Source: Betaproteobacteria bacterium (GTDB taxonomy: Bacteria > Pseudomonadota > Gammaproteobacteria > Burkholderiales > Casimicrobiaceae). Taken from it: a stretch of 64,000 nucleotides of DNA. The position numbers and the translations under genes are program-made. The stretch is from assembly GCA_016720425.1 (NCBI GenBank), contig JADKKQ010000010.1, positions 1 through 64,000 on the forward strand. The letters run 5' to 3'. Each line of letters begins with the position of its first letter. Position 1 is the stretch's first letter. The notes beneath the pieces were generated by a model. It searched no databases, was not told where the DNA came from, and saw only the letters and a list, made by a program, of their open reading frames with translations. This document shows positions 36,419-47,342 of the stretch, piece after piece.

Positions 36419-38593
36419 ATGCCCGCCGCGGTACGCCTGCCGGGCGGTCTCGATGACCGTCCGCGCATCGAGGTCGCGTTGCGCCACCTTCCCGCCGACG
36501 ATCGCGATCTGTGGCTTCGGATCGGCATGGCGATCAAGGCGGGCATGGGCGAGGACGGATTCGAGCTGTGGGACCACTGGAGCCGATCGAGCGCGCGCTA
36601 CCGTGAAACCGACGCCCGCGACGTCTGGCGTTCGATTCGCCCGGACGGCGGCATCAGCCTCGCCACACTCTTCTTCGAAGCCAAGAAGCACGGCTACGTC
36701 CAGAGCCGTGCGGGGAAGGCCGGTCGACCCGTCGTCGCGCCGGCAGCGCGTGCGCTCGCCGCCGCCCCGGGGGGAGGGGGGGTAATACCCCCCGATCAAC
36801 ACTGCAACCGTGCAACGGTGCAAAGCTACGCGGCGCACAAACAGCTGCCGGAAGCATTCCTGCGTTCCCTCGACCTGACCGAGATCCGCTATCTCGGTGG
36901 CCCGGCGCTGCGGATTCCGTACTTCGGCCGTGAAGGCAACGAGGTTGCGGTGCGCATCCGGCGCTGCCTGGACAAGGACGGCGATCGCGATCGGCGCTTC
37001 GCCTGGCGCAAGGGCGACAAGCCACGACTCTACGGCCTGTGGCGGATCGGAGCGCCGGAATACGTGGTGCTGGTCGAGGGGGAGTCCGACTGCCACACGC
37101 TCTGGTTCCACGACGTTCCGGCGCTGGGCATTCCCGGAGCCGGCAACTGGAATGAAGCCCGGGATGCGGCGGAGCTCATCGGCATCGAGCGGATCTATGT
37201 CGTCGTCGAACCCGACGCCGGCGGGCAGGCGGTGCAGCGCTGGATCGAGCGCTCCGCGATTCGCGAGCGTGCCTTCCTGGTGGAGCTGGGCCCCTTCAAG
37301 GACCCCAGTGCCATGCACTGCGCCGATCCGGAATCGTTCAAGACGAGGCTGCAGGAGGCGCTGGCCCGGGCAAGGCCCGTCGCCCGGCTGCTCAAGGCCC
37401 AGGAGGCAAGGGCCGCCAGCGAGGCGTGGGCCCTGTGCCGGTCCATCGCCGAGCGGCCGCGGATACTGGAGGCCTTCGCCGACGCCTACCGGAGCGCCGG
37501 CGCGGTCGGGGAGGAGCGCAACGGGAAGCTCCTCTATCTGGCGCTGACCTCCCGGTTCCTGTCACGACCGGTGTCCGTGGCCGTGAAGGGCCCCAGTTCG
37601 GGCGGCAAGAGTTTCAGCGTCGAGACGGTGCTGCGCTTCTTTCCGGCCGAGGCGGTGTACTGCCTGACCGCGATCAGCGATCGGGCGCTGGCTTATACCG
37701 AGGCCGAGCTCAAGCACCGGTTCCTGGTGATTTACGAAGCGGCCGGAATGATGGGCGAGTTCGCGAGCTATCTGGTCCGCTCGCTGCTGTCCGAGGGACG
37801 CATCGTCTACGAGATGGTCGAACGGCAGTCCTCCGGCCTGGTCCCACGCCGCATCGAGAAGGAAGGACCGACGGGATTGATCGTGACCACCACGGCGGTG
37901 CGACTGCATCCGGAGAACGAAACCCGGCTGTTGTCGCTTCACGTCACCGACACCCGGGCGCAGACCCGGGAGGTCATGCGGGCGATCGCCCATTCGACGC
38001 GGGCCGACTTCGACCCGGCGCCGTGGATTGCCTTGCAGCAGTGGATCGCGCGCGGTGAACACCGGGTGGAGATTCCGTTCGCCCCAGCACTGGCCGAGCG
38101 CATTCCACCCATTGCGGTGCGCCTGCGGCGGGACTTCGGTCAACTGCTGAACCTCATCCGCGCCCACGCCATCCTGCACCAGGCAACGCGCGCACGCGAC
38201 CGCGCCGGGCGCCTCCTCGCCACGCTGGAGGACTACGAGGCGGTGCGCGAACTGCTGGCGGAGATCCTCGCCGAGGGCGTCGAGGCGACCGTGGCGCCGG
38301 CCATCCGGGAGACCGTCGAGGCGATCAGCCGTATCCTGGCAGCGGGGAGCGATGAAGTCAGCATCGCGCAGCTCGCCCAGGTGATGGGGCTCGACAAGAG
38401 TGCGGTCTCGCGGCGCGCGGCTTCGGCAGTGCAGCACGGATTTCTGTGGAACCGGGAAGACCGCAAGGGTCGCCCCGCCCGTCTCTGCCTCGGCGAGCCC
38501 ATGCCCGCGGCCATCGGCATCCTGCCTACGCGGGAGGCGTTGCACGGTTGCAGTGTTGATCGGGGGGACTCACCCCCCCTCCTCCCCCCTTGA
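36419..38593 (+). CDS. Element replication protein: PriCT-like, Toprim and ATPase domains
   Basis: 724 residues. Residues about 15-105 resemble the PriCT-2 primase-associated domain (ALRHLPADDRDLWLRIGMAI, YRETDARDVWRSIRPDGG). A short linker encoded by a hairpin repeat follows (about residues 117-133). Residues about 140-310 hold a Toprim-like domain (RIPYFGREGNEVAVRIR, VVLVEGESDCHTLWF, VVEPDAGGQAV). Residues about 380-560 form an ATPase with Walker A VKGPSSGGKSFSVET and a Walker-B-like RFLVIYEAAGMMGE. The C-terminal region has a winged-helix segment (VSIAQLAQVMGLDKSAVSRR). This suggests a primase/helicase-type replicator for an integrative element. It follows the AlpA-type gene by three bases, and its last codons and stop lie inside the second copy of an inverted repeat. 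Confidence 0.78.
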   Translation: MPAAVRLPGGLDDRPRIEVALRHLPADDRDLWLRIGMAIKAGMGEDGFELWDHWSRSSARYRETDARDVWRSIRPDGGISLATLFFEAKKHGYVQSRAGKAGRPVVAPAARALAAAPGGGGVIPPDQHCNRATVQSYAAHKQLPEAFLRSLDLTEIRYLGGPALRIPYFGREGNEVAVRIRRCLDKDGDRDRRFAWRKGDKPRLYGLWRIGAPEYVVLVEGESDCHTLWFHDVPALGIPGAGNWNEARDAAELIGIERIYVVVEPDAGGQAVQRWIERSAIRERAFLVELGPFKDPSAMHCADPESFKTRLQEALARARPVARLLKAQEARAASEAWALCRSIAERPRILEAFADAYRSAGAVGEERNGKLLYLALTSRFLSRPVSVAVKGPSSGGKSFSVETVLRFFPAEAVYCLTAISDRALAYTEAELKHRFLVIYEAAGMMGEFASYLVRSLLSEGRIVYEMVERQSSGLVPRRIEKEGPTGLIVTTTAVRLHPENETRLLSLHVTDTRAQTREVMRAIAHSTRADFDPAPWIALQQWIARGEHRVEIPFAPALAERIPPIAVRLRRDFGQLLNLIRAHAILHQATRARDRAGRLLATLEDYEAVRELLAEILAEGVEATVAPAIRETVEAISRILAAGSDEVSIAQLAQVMGLDKSAVSRRAASAVQHGFLWNREDRKGRPARLCLGEPMPAAIGILPTREALHGCSVDRGDSPPLLPP
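36769..36817 (+). repeat. Left copy of a hairpin-bearing inverted repeat
   Basis: The copy comprises a G-rich arm, a small hairpin GGGGGGTAATACCCCCC, and then a 23-base block (36794-36816) that is identical, in inverted orientation, to 38539-38561. It lies in frame inside the replication gene, encoding the linker between its N-terminal domain and the Toprim part. Confidence 0.85.
38538..38589 (-). repeat. Right copy of the hairpin-bearing inverted repeat
   Basis: Inverted relative to the left copy, it keeps the 23-base block exactly, a hairpin with the same G6/C6 stem but a different loop (TGAGT), and the G-rich arm (GGGGGGAGGAGGGGGG). It covers the last codons of the replication gene, just before its stop at 38591-38593. 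Confidence 0.85.
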
Positions 38594-39277
38594 GGGCAGG
38601 ACGGCAGCGGGTAGCCGGCTCGCCCGAGCGGTCGCAGCCCCGACCAACACCGCCGACCCAACGATGCTGCCGGAGGCAAGGCTCGCGCTGTTCTCGCTTG
38701 CTCGACACACTTGTGATTTGCTCACCGGGGGCGCGCGTCGGCGTCAGCGGGGGCCCGGGACTCTGGCGCAGGTTCTCGGCGAATCCAGGAATTGGCTGCC
38801 GACGCCCTGTTGGGGGCAACTTTGGGGGCAGGTCACGGTGCTTAGATGCTTGTAGCCCCGCAATGTGAATGGCACACCTCCGCCAGATCTCCCGCCGGTG
38901 TCGACGCGGGCGAATGTCGAAACACGGTCGCGACGCCGACCACTCGCCTGAGCGTCACCAGCGCGAAGCCCCGCGATGATCGCGGCGCTTCGCAGGATCG
39001 CCGCACCGCTGCGGCTTCACTTCGTCGCGTCACCGCAACGCGTGCCGGTGTCGGGTTGCCGGCGTCGGGGCATCGCCGCCGAGAGACTGCACGAGCACTG
39101 TCCGCCTGCTGCGCACGAGTGCCGACACGCGGATCCGATTCCTTCGCGTCGAACCTGTGCGAGGCGCAGAGCGTTTCCCACGCCTTGCGCCTGCGCGGCA
39201 GTACCACCGCAATGGCTCCGACAATTCGCCGGCGGCGCCCGGAATTTCAGCGCACGGCGATGCCCGTTCCGTTCGAA
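38594..39277. other. Gap downstream of the replication gene, with paired TTGGGGGCA motifs
   Basis: About 680 bases without a supportable gene. Two TTGGGGGCA motifs lie 12 bases apart (38810-38818 and 38822-38830). Closely spaced short repeats of this sort are seen at ends of integrated elements as integrase arm sites, so the right end of the element may be near 38.83 kb. No matching repeat was found on the left. Confidence 0.35.
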
Positions 39278-39502
39278 TCAGTAACGAACGCTGCTTGCAA
39301 ATCCGCCACGATGCGAGATGTAGCCATAGTCGGCGAGATCGACCCGGTCCCCCTGTTCCAGCGATGTGGCGACTTCGCCGTACAGCCGGTCAGCAAGCTC
39401 CAACGCGTCGCGGCCATTGAGACCGATCTCCTCCAACAGGATCTCCGCCAGCGCGATTCTCATCTGCTCCAATTCGTGCTCGAACATCGTGTTCTCGGGC
39501 AT
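39278..39502 (-). CDS. Small conserved-looking acidic protein, unknown
   Basis: 74 residues, start at 39502 (MPENTMFEHELEQMRIAL) with a strong GGGGAGG six bases upstream. The chain is helical and acidic (LAEILLEEIGLNGRDALEL, LYGEVATSLEQGDRV) and ends with ADYGYISHRGGF. I recognise no family. The clean ribosome-binding site and amino-acid composition argue that it is real. It stands alone, with no near neighbour on its strand. Confidence 0.6.
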   Translation of the reverse strand: MPENTMFEHELEQMRIALAEILLEEIGLNGRDALELADRLYGEVATSLEQGDRVDLADYGYISHRGGFASSVRY

Positions 39503-40071
39503 CGTGGCCTCCCCATGGCAATGTGTGACGACAGCGACTTTGCGAGGGGTGAGCAGCACGAAGCGTGCCTCGGACTTTAACTTTTATCTTTCAATACGTT
39601 GGAACGTTTTTTTGCCCACTACAACGTGCGTGTGTCAAGTGTTCCGACAGGAAGGCCCGTACGCAGATGGCGGCGACGTTGCCCGATCGCGTCGGGCCTG
39701 GACTCCGGGTCCTGATCGTCCCGCGACGCGCGTGGCAGATCCGTCGTACGGGAGATCCATCCCATCGAGGGCCGGCGCTTGTGTCAGGATCGGGCGGGTC
39801 GCCGCGGCCCACGCGAACACGCGCTGCGTGAAGCTCTCACTGGACTGCCTTCGTGCTGCGCACTCCGGCATTGACGCTCGGGGCGACCCCTCGCGCTCAT
39901 GCCGATGGCCGAAGTACTTCGGCTCGGCAGGAAAGCGGGTGGGTCACTCCGAGGCCGTTCGCCACCCGCGAATCGGACTCGACCGCGACGCGCCGCATCC
40001 CCGGCTCACGCCATGTCCGGCATCGAGGATCGGCCCCGGAAGCCGGTTGCGGCGCACGTCCTCACGCCTCG
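39503..40071. other. Gap without a supportable gene
   Basis: About 570 bases; only short Arg-rich frames without ribosome-binding sites. An AT-richer patch around 39580-39620 upstream of the small minus-strand gene may hold its promoter. Confidence 0.35.
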
Positions 40072-41001
40072 TCAAGGCGTGACCAGGCTGTTTGGGCAGC
40101 TGGGACTCAGGTTGGTCTGGGCAAGCGCGCCGTCAATTTGGTTGGTGTTTCCGAGATGACCTCGGACATAAGCCCCCAGCGAGCAGAGGATTCCGTAGTC
40201 AAAGTTCTTGGCGGTCGTGATGTTGGGTTGATCGAAGAAGGTCGACGGGTTGTCCTCGCCCAGTTGGACCCCGCCATTGAAACCCACGCTGACTCCGCTT
40301 CCGCCGTTGCTGTTGAGGGTATTGCCCGCAATGTCCGCCTGAGCGTTCCTGAAGACCCCGATGCCATCGCCGACGTTGCCGGTGATGGTGTTGCCCACGA
40401 TGCGCGCTTTGGATGACCCCGACACCGTGATCCCCCGGCCCCCGTTGCTCTGAATGGTGTTGGGGCTCGCCGCCGTATCGTAGTTCTGGTCGAACCCGAT
40501 CCGACTGTCCGAAGTCTCGCTGATCGCGATTCCATCCCCCGCGTTGTCGTGGATGTTGTTGTTCCTGATCACCGCGAACGAAAGCTGGTTGACCGTGATT
40601 CCGTTGCCGCCCATCGCGTGAATGTGATTCTTGATGATGACCGCATTCGACCCGCGATTGACCCAGATCCCCGCCCCCGGCCCGCCGGTGATCGTGAAAT
40701 TGCGGATCGTGATCCCCTTCCCGCGCACGGTGAATGCGGCATGTCCCGACGTGGGGCTGATCGTTGCCACATTCTGACCGTCCAGCGCGATTCGGACCTG
40801 TTCGTTGCGGATCAGTACGCTCTCGGTACAGGTCCCGGTGACCTGTATGGTATCGCCCGCCACCGCGAGTTCCACCGCGGCCTGGAGGGAATCGCCCGGG
40901 CAGTTGACCGTCAACGTCCCGGCTCTAGCTGGCGCCCCCAGCGAGAGCGAAGCGAGCCCTGCAACAATGATCCAGCCCTTCACCCCTCTTGTGGCCTGCA
41001 T
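40072..41001 (-). CDS. Secreted right-handed parallel beta-helix protein
   Basis: About 309 residues. The signal peptide (WIIVAGLASLSLGAPARAG) is followed by NCPGDSLQAAVELAVAGDTI, the entry strand of NosD/pectate-lyase-like helices. At least seven PbH1 rungs follow, each about 22-24 residues (for example GITIRNFTITGGPGAGIWV, NAVIIKNHIHAMGGNGITV, RIVGNTITGNVGDGIGV). The start at 41001 (MQATRGVKGW) has AGGAG seven bases upstream; longer starts lack this. Family members bind or cleave polysaccharide; no catalytic residues can be assigned, and it stands alone. Confidence 0.82.
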   Translation of the reverse strand: MQATRGVKGWIIVAGLASLSLGAPARAGTLTVNCPGDSLQAAVELAVAGDTIQVTGTCTESVLIRNEQVRIALDGQNVATISPTSGHAAFTVRGKGITIRNFTITGGPGAGIWVNRGSNAVIIKNHIHAMGGNGITVNQLSFAVIRNNNIHDNAGDGIAISETSDSRIGFDQNYDTAASPNTIQSNGGRGITVSGSSKARIVGNTITGNVGDGIGVFRNAQADIAGNTLNSNGGSGVSVGFNGGVQLGEDNPSTFFDQPNITTAKNFDYGILCSLGAYVRGHLGNTNQIDGALAQTNLSPSCPNSLVTP

Positions 41002-41661
41002 GAGCTTCTCCTGTCTTGAGGTTTGCGACATCGCGACGCCTTGAGGACGAGAAAGCACGTCAGCTGCCGCAGGTCGCTGCCACGCAATCATCGCCGCCGA
41101 GCTCATCTGCCAACTGCCAGGACACTCGGATCAGTCTACTGCTTCGCTGCGCCGATGTCTCGCGCCACCCACGCCCCGGCCTTGCCTCGAAGCGGTGCAG
41201 CGTCCATCCGGGAGCGTGTCGGCGTGGCGACCGCGTTGCCGGAGATTGCAGAAAGTCCCATCGTCGCTTGAGGTGACGTTTGCGGCGCGAACGGTACAGG
41301 AGTCGCGCAGGGGCGCGCCGGGCACGCCGCCGACCGCGGCAGACGAGGACGGCGAGCATCGCAGGCCCTTCGCACCGGCTGGGATGCAGAACCGTGTTGC
41401 GGAGCCCGTCGATCGCCTGCGAACGTGCCCGAGTGTCGTGTTCGAAATCTGCAACTGCGTCCCATGGGACACGTTGCGGAGAATCCCGACTCGATGTCGG
41501 AAAAGCTTACACGGCAGCGTTCGCCATGAAAATTATGGATTAACAATCATGATGATGCGTACGTGGCACGGACATTGCTGAACGTACAATGACGTTCGAC
41601 CTGCGGACGCCACAGCGACAATATCCATCTTGCTCCGGCACGGGGCGCGCATTCTCAGCCC
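41002..41661. other. Gap without a supportable gene
   Basis: About 660 bases between divergent genes. Frames are short and without family character. The stretch around 41515-41580 is AT-richer (AAAATTATGGATTAACAATC) and probably holds the promoter of the gene at 41662. Confidence 0.4.
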
Positions 41662-42120
41662 ATGACGTCAATCTATCGCGATTTCGCATTGCGCCCTGGT
41701 TCAGGCTACGACGTGTCTTCCGGGGCGCGCGTCGATACCCACGCGGAATTTCCCACGGCGTTGCCGGTGATCGCGGACGACGACGCCAAGTGGATTCCCG
41801 TGCGCAAGGCCAAGCCGATCAAGGTGCTTCTCCCTGCCACGAGGGCATGGTTGGACATGCTGCGTCCGGACGTGCAGCCGCGCGCTCTCGTGACCCAGTT
41901 TCCCCGGTTGGCCAACCGCATCGCGGCGGATTGGCGAAGTCCGGAAATGTGTCGTTCGCTCCTGTGTCAACTGCTCGTCGATCAGCGCGGCGGCCGACGC
42001 GGGTTCCCCAAGGATGTGACGCGCGACATTCTCGCGCTGTGGTCGCTCTACGCTGAACTGCACCCGGCGGCAGAGGACATTGCCTCCGCACCCGGTTTCC
42101 AGGCGCACCGCAGGTTTTGA
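41662..42120 (+). CDS. Hypothetical protein
   Basis: 152 residues, no signal peptide, no membrane helix. It contains PVRKAKPIKVLLPATRAWLD, LVTQFPRLANRIAADWRS and RRGFPKDVTRDILALWSLY. The FP-RLANRIA and GFP--V--DI--L segments look like a compact helical cytoplasmic domain that I have seen only as a conserved hypothetical of betaproteobacteria. Function unknown. It sits at the edge between accessory and core DNA. Confidence 0.7.
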   Translation: MTSIYRDFALRPGSGYDVSSGARVDTHAEFPTALPVIADDDAKWIPVRKAKPIKVLLPATRAWLDMLRPDVQPRALVTQFPRLANRIAADWRSPEMCRSLLCQLLVDQRGGRRGFPKDVTRDILALWSLYAELHPAAEDIASAPGFQAHRRF

Positions 42121-42390
42121 GGCAGCCGTTCGACCGACGATCGTCGGGGGTCGGTTCTCCGCTTTCCGCCCAGCGCTCCGCCTGAACTCCGCAGAACGAC
42201 GCCCGGGAGCGTCGTCGCACTGCTCACTGCATCGTGGCTGCGCCATCGTCTCCGCATAGACCTCATTGCGTCCGAAGACACCCCCGGCGGAGCGGGTCGG
42301 TCGTCGCAGTGGAGCCATTGGCTGCCTGCGACACCGGGAGCCGAGCCTCGCGCCGCCCCGCAAGGTCGAGGACCGATCCCCCAGGGCAGT

Positions 42391-43146
42391 TCAGCGCGCC
42401 GGCGGCGACGGTGGCTGCTGCTGCACCTCGCTCAGCCGCCGCGCCTCGGTCTGCGCGTCGCGCGTCTCCGCCGGGGAGAGCTGGCGCAGCACCGCGTCGC
42501 GCGCGGTCGCGGCGCCGGCCACACCCTGCGCCGCGGCGAGATTGAGCCACGTATAGGCCTTGACGTTGTCGGGGGCGATTCCCGTGCCGCTGCGGTACAG
42601 CTGGCCCAGCTCGTACTGGGCCAGCGCGTTTCCCCGCTCCGCGGCGCGCTGCAGCCAGTGGGCGGAACGCACGAAATCCTGGACCGTGCCGTGCCCGTGG
42701 CGCAACGCCATCCCCAACTCGTACTGCGCGTCGACGTTGCCGTGCTCGGCGGCGCGCACCAGCCACAGCATCCGCTCGTGATCGCTCTGCGGCACGCCAC
42801 GGCCCGCGGCGTACCGCCTGGCCAGCTCGTGCTCGGCCAGGGCATCGCCCTGCCTCGCCAGGCTCGTCGTTTCGTCGATCACCGCGACCTCGGGGGGCGC
42901 CTCGCCGGGCACGGCTTCCTGGTAGTGGATCGCCGCGAACAGGCCGACCCCGGCGACGACGGTGATCGTGGCGACGGCGACGAAGATGGCGAACCGATAA
43001 CCCCGGCTGCTGGCCGCCCAGAACAGCTTGTGGCAGCGGCGGCAGCGGTAGGGCGAGCGGAAGACGCGGCGAATCGAGTCGTCGGTCCGTTCGGCGCGCG
43101 AGCGACGGGTGTCGAAACTGCCACAGTGGGGACACTGGTGATACAC
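42391..43146 (-). CDS. Membrane protein with N-terminal zinc-ribbon and Sel1-like repeats
   Basis: 251 residues. The start (MYHQCPHCGSFDTRRSR...YRCRRCHKLFW) holds two C-x-x-C pairs, a zinc ribbon. One membrane helix follows (FAIFVAVATITVVAGVGLFAA). The C-terminal half has three or four Sel1 repeats (ALAEHELARRYAAGRGVPQ, VDAQYELGMALRHGHGTVQ, ALAQYELGQLYRSGTGIAP, AYTWLNLAAAQG). Sel1 repeats mediate protein-protein contacts, often in envelope stress or secretion. The role is not known. Confidence 0.85.
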   Translation of the reverse strand: MYHQCPHCGSFDTRRSRAERTDDSIRRVFRSPYRCRRCHKLFWAASSRGYRFAIFVAVATITVVAGVGLFAAIHYQEAVPGEAPPEVAVIDETTSLARQGDALAEHELARRYAAGRGVPQSDHERMLWLVRAAEHGNVDAQYELGMALRHGHGTVQDFVRSAHWLQRAAERGNALAQYELGQLYRSGTGIAPDNVKAYTWLNLAAAQGVAGAATARDAVLRQLSPAETRDAQTEARRLSEVQQQPPSPPAR

Positions 43147-43388
43147 GGTGCTCAGCGCGCGTCGGGTTCCGGGGGAGTGCAGCGCGGCCGGGCGCGCCCC
43201 GCGGCTCGCCCGGGAAGCAACGCACGACAGAAACCCCGGCGCCCGCCCCCGTGCGGCCGCCGACAGTCACCGTGCATCGTGCGCCCCGTCGCGATCGTCG
43301 CGCGTCGCCTTGCCCGCCACCACGTCATTCTACCAGCGCCTCCGCGTGCGCTCGCCCGGCACGCGGGCATGCCGTTCCGGCGTGCGGC

Positions 43389-44441
43389 TCACCCCTTGCC
43401 GAACACTTCGTTGAGCTGCTGCGTCACGCGGATGAACGTCGTGCGCTTCGACAGCTCGCGCAGCCGCCGCGCGCCGACGTAGGTGCAGGCGGACCGCACG
43501 CCGCCGAGGATTTCCTGCACGGTGCCGGCCACCGGCCCCCGCGACGGCACCAGGACCTCCTTGCCCTCGGCCGCGCGATAGGTCGCCACGCCGCCCGCGT
43601 ACTTCTCCATCGCGGCCTTGCTGCTCATCCCGTAGAAGCGGCGGAAGCGCTGCCCGTCGCGCTCGACGGTCTCGCCCGCGCACTCCTCGTGCCCGGCGAA
43701 CATGCCGCCCAGCATCACGAAGTCGGCGCCTCCGCCGAACGCCTTGGCGACGTCGCCGGGCGTCGCGCAGCCGCCGTCGGCGCAGATGTGGCCCTCGAGG
43801 CCGTGCGCGGCGTCGGCGCACTCGATGATCGCCGACAGCTGCGGATAGCCGACGCCGGTCATCTTGCGCGTCGTGCACACCGAGCCCGGGCCGATGCCGA
43901 CCTTGACGATGTCCGCTCCGGAGAGGATCAGCTCCTCGGTCATCTCGCCGGTCACCACGTTGCCGGCCATGATGACGAGGTGCGGCCAGGCCTCGCGTAT
44001 CCTGTGCACGAAACGGGTGAAGCTCTCGGTGTAGCCGTTGGCGACGTCGATGCAGACGTAGCGGATCACCGGCTCGGGGCTGCCGACCGTCGCCTCCATC
44101 ACGCGCCTGAACTTCTCCTCGTCGGCGCGCGCGATGCCCATCGAGTAGAAGGCCGCGCTGGGGCGTTCGAGCGCACGGAAGAACTCGACGCAGGCCTCGA
44201 CCGAGTAGTGCTTGTGCAGCGCCGTCGAGAGCTGGTACGAGTCCAGCACCCTTGCCATCTCGAAGGTCCCGGTGGCGTCCATGTTGGCGGCGATGATGGG
44301 GATGCCGTGGTACTGCGTCCCGGAGTGGCGAAAGCGGAACTCGCGCGAGATGTCGACGTCGGAGCGCGTCGTCAGCGTCGAGCGCTTGGGCCGGACCAGC
44401 ACGTCCTTGAAGTCGAGCTTGAGGTCGGATTCGATGCGCAT
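43389..44441 (-). CDS. guaC: GMP reductase
   Basis: 350 residues of the IMPDH/GMPR barrel. DFKDVLVRPKRST at the start, the loop GIGPGSVCTTRKMTGVGYPQ with the catalytic Cys, GHICADGGCATPGDVAKAFG (phosphate-binding strand) and the FYGMSSKAAMEKY segment are all those of GuaC rather than IMP dehydrogenase. No CBS domains are present, again as expected. It reductively deaminates GMP to IMP with NADPH. It is preceded on the same strand by a GspE/PilB ATPase 93 bases upstream; operon membership is unclear. Confidence 0.95.
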   Translation of the reverse strand: MRIESDLKLDFKDVLVRPKRSTLTTRSDVDISREFRFRHSGTQYHGIPIIAANMDATGTFEMARVLDSYQLSTALHKHYSVEACVEFFRALERPSAAFYSMGIARADEEKFRRVMEATVGSPEPVIRYVCIDVANGYTESFTRFVHRIREAWPHLVIMAGNVVTGEMTEELILSGADIVKVGIGPGSVCTTRKMTGVGYPQLSAIIECADAAHGLEGHICADGGCATPGDVAKAFGGGADFVMLGGMFAGHEECAGETVERDGQRFRRFYGMSSKAAMEKYAGGVATYRAAEGKEVLVPSRGPVAGTVQEILGGVRSACTYVGARRLRELSKRTTFIRVTQQLNEVFGKG

Positions 44442-44534
44442 GTTCGCGTTCCCTGGCGGCGCCTGGCGCCGGATTCGTTCACGGGCCTGCGGCGCTCGCC
44501 GCGGCGCCCGCCGGCCGCTCGGCCTCTCGGAAGC

Positions 44535-46343
<1,809 letters not shown>

Positions 46344-46432
46344 CCGTTTACTCTACACTGAAGCGCCGCCTCGATGCCGCCCCGAGCGGGCCGCGGAACG
46401 GCGATGCCTACCGAACCCAGCCGCCACGCCCG

Positions 46433-47326
46433 ATGAAGACTCCCTCCCCCCGCCCTTCCGCCCTGCTCCGTCGCCTGCGCCGGAGTCTGCTCGTCGCTGC
46501 GTCCTGCCTGCTCGCGTCCGTCGCCCTCGCCCAGGCCGGTGCGCCGGCGACGCCCGCCGCGCCAAGGCCGGGCGCCATCGACCGGGCCCAGCTGCTCGAC
46601 GCCGGCAAGTTCGCCTATCAGCGCGAAGCGGCGCGGCTGCAGAAGGAACGCAAGTTCGACACCGAGACCTCGAACCCGACCTACGCGCGCTGGCTGGCGG
46701 CACCGATGGTGGCGGTGGCGGCACAGCCACCCTACGCGGTCAGCGACTGGGCGTGGCAGATCGCCGTCGAGAAGAGCGCCGATCTCCGCTTCTGGTACCT
46801 CCCCGGCGGCAACGTCTTCGTCAGCTCGGCCTTTTTCGAGCGCGGGCGATTCTCCGCCTCCGAGATCGCCGCGCTCCTCGCCCACGGCTATGCGCACGAG
46901 GTCGCCGGCCACGACGCGGAAGAAGCGGCGCTGCGCCTGGCCGCGCATCCCGACGGCAAGAGCCCCGACCCGAATCGGCGGCTGCTGGTGCTGGCCGAAA
47001 TCCTGACCACGATGGGGCAGCGCGACCCCTACCAGCGCGTGCACGAGCGCGCAGCCGACACCATCGCGCTGGACCTCCTCGCCCGCGCCGGACACGATCC
47101 GCAGGGTCTGGTCACGCTGTGGAAGAAGCTGGCGGTGGCGGCGCTGTCCGCGAACACCGGTGTCGTCGCCGTCCATCCGAGCTGGCCCGAGCGCATCGCC
47201 GAAATCGAGGCCCAGCTGCCGGCCGCGATGGCGAACTACGAAAAAGCCAGGGCCGAGCAGGCGCGGGCCGAACAGGCGCGACCGGCGCCGCGCCCGCGCC
47301 CCGCCGCGCGCCCAACCCAACGCTGA
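46433..47326 (+). CDS. M48-like protein with degenerate zinc motif
   Basis: 297 residues. The signal peptide (LLVAASCLLASVALAQAG) is followed by an M48-type core: DWAWQIAVEKSADLRFWYLPGG and NVFVSSAFFERG match the 'N-f--pGG-i-v--gll' strands. Where M48 enzymes have HExxH, this chain has AHGYAHEVAGH, so the catalytic Glu is replaced by Gly. The third-ligand region HERAADTIALDLLARAGHDP is kept. The protein may be a non-catalytic M48 relative. The C-terminus is low-complexity (EQARAEQARPAPRPRP). It is divergent from the GspE/PilB-type ATPase and convergent with pncB, 16 bases apart. Confidence 0.75.
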   Translation: MKTPSPRPSALLRRLRRSLLVAASCLLASVALAQAGAPATPAAPRPGAIDRAQLLDAGKFAYQREAARLQKERKFDTETSNPTYARWLAAPMVAVAAQPPYAVSDWAWQIAVEKSADLRFWYLPGGNVFVSSAFFERGRFSASEIAALLAHGYAHEVAGHDAEEAALRLAAHPDGKSPDPNRRLLVLAEILTTMGQRDPYQRVHERAADTIALDLLARAGHDPQGLVTLWKKLAVAALSANTGVVAVHPSWPERIAEIEAQLPAAMANYEKARAEQARAEQARPAPRPRPAARPTQR

Positions 47327-47342
47327 TGCCCCGCGCGACCGG

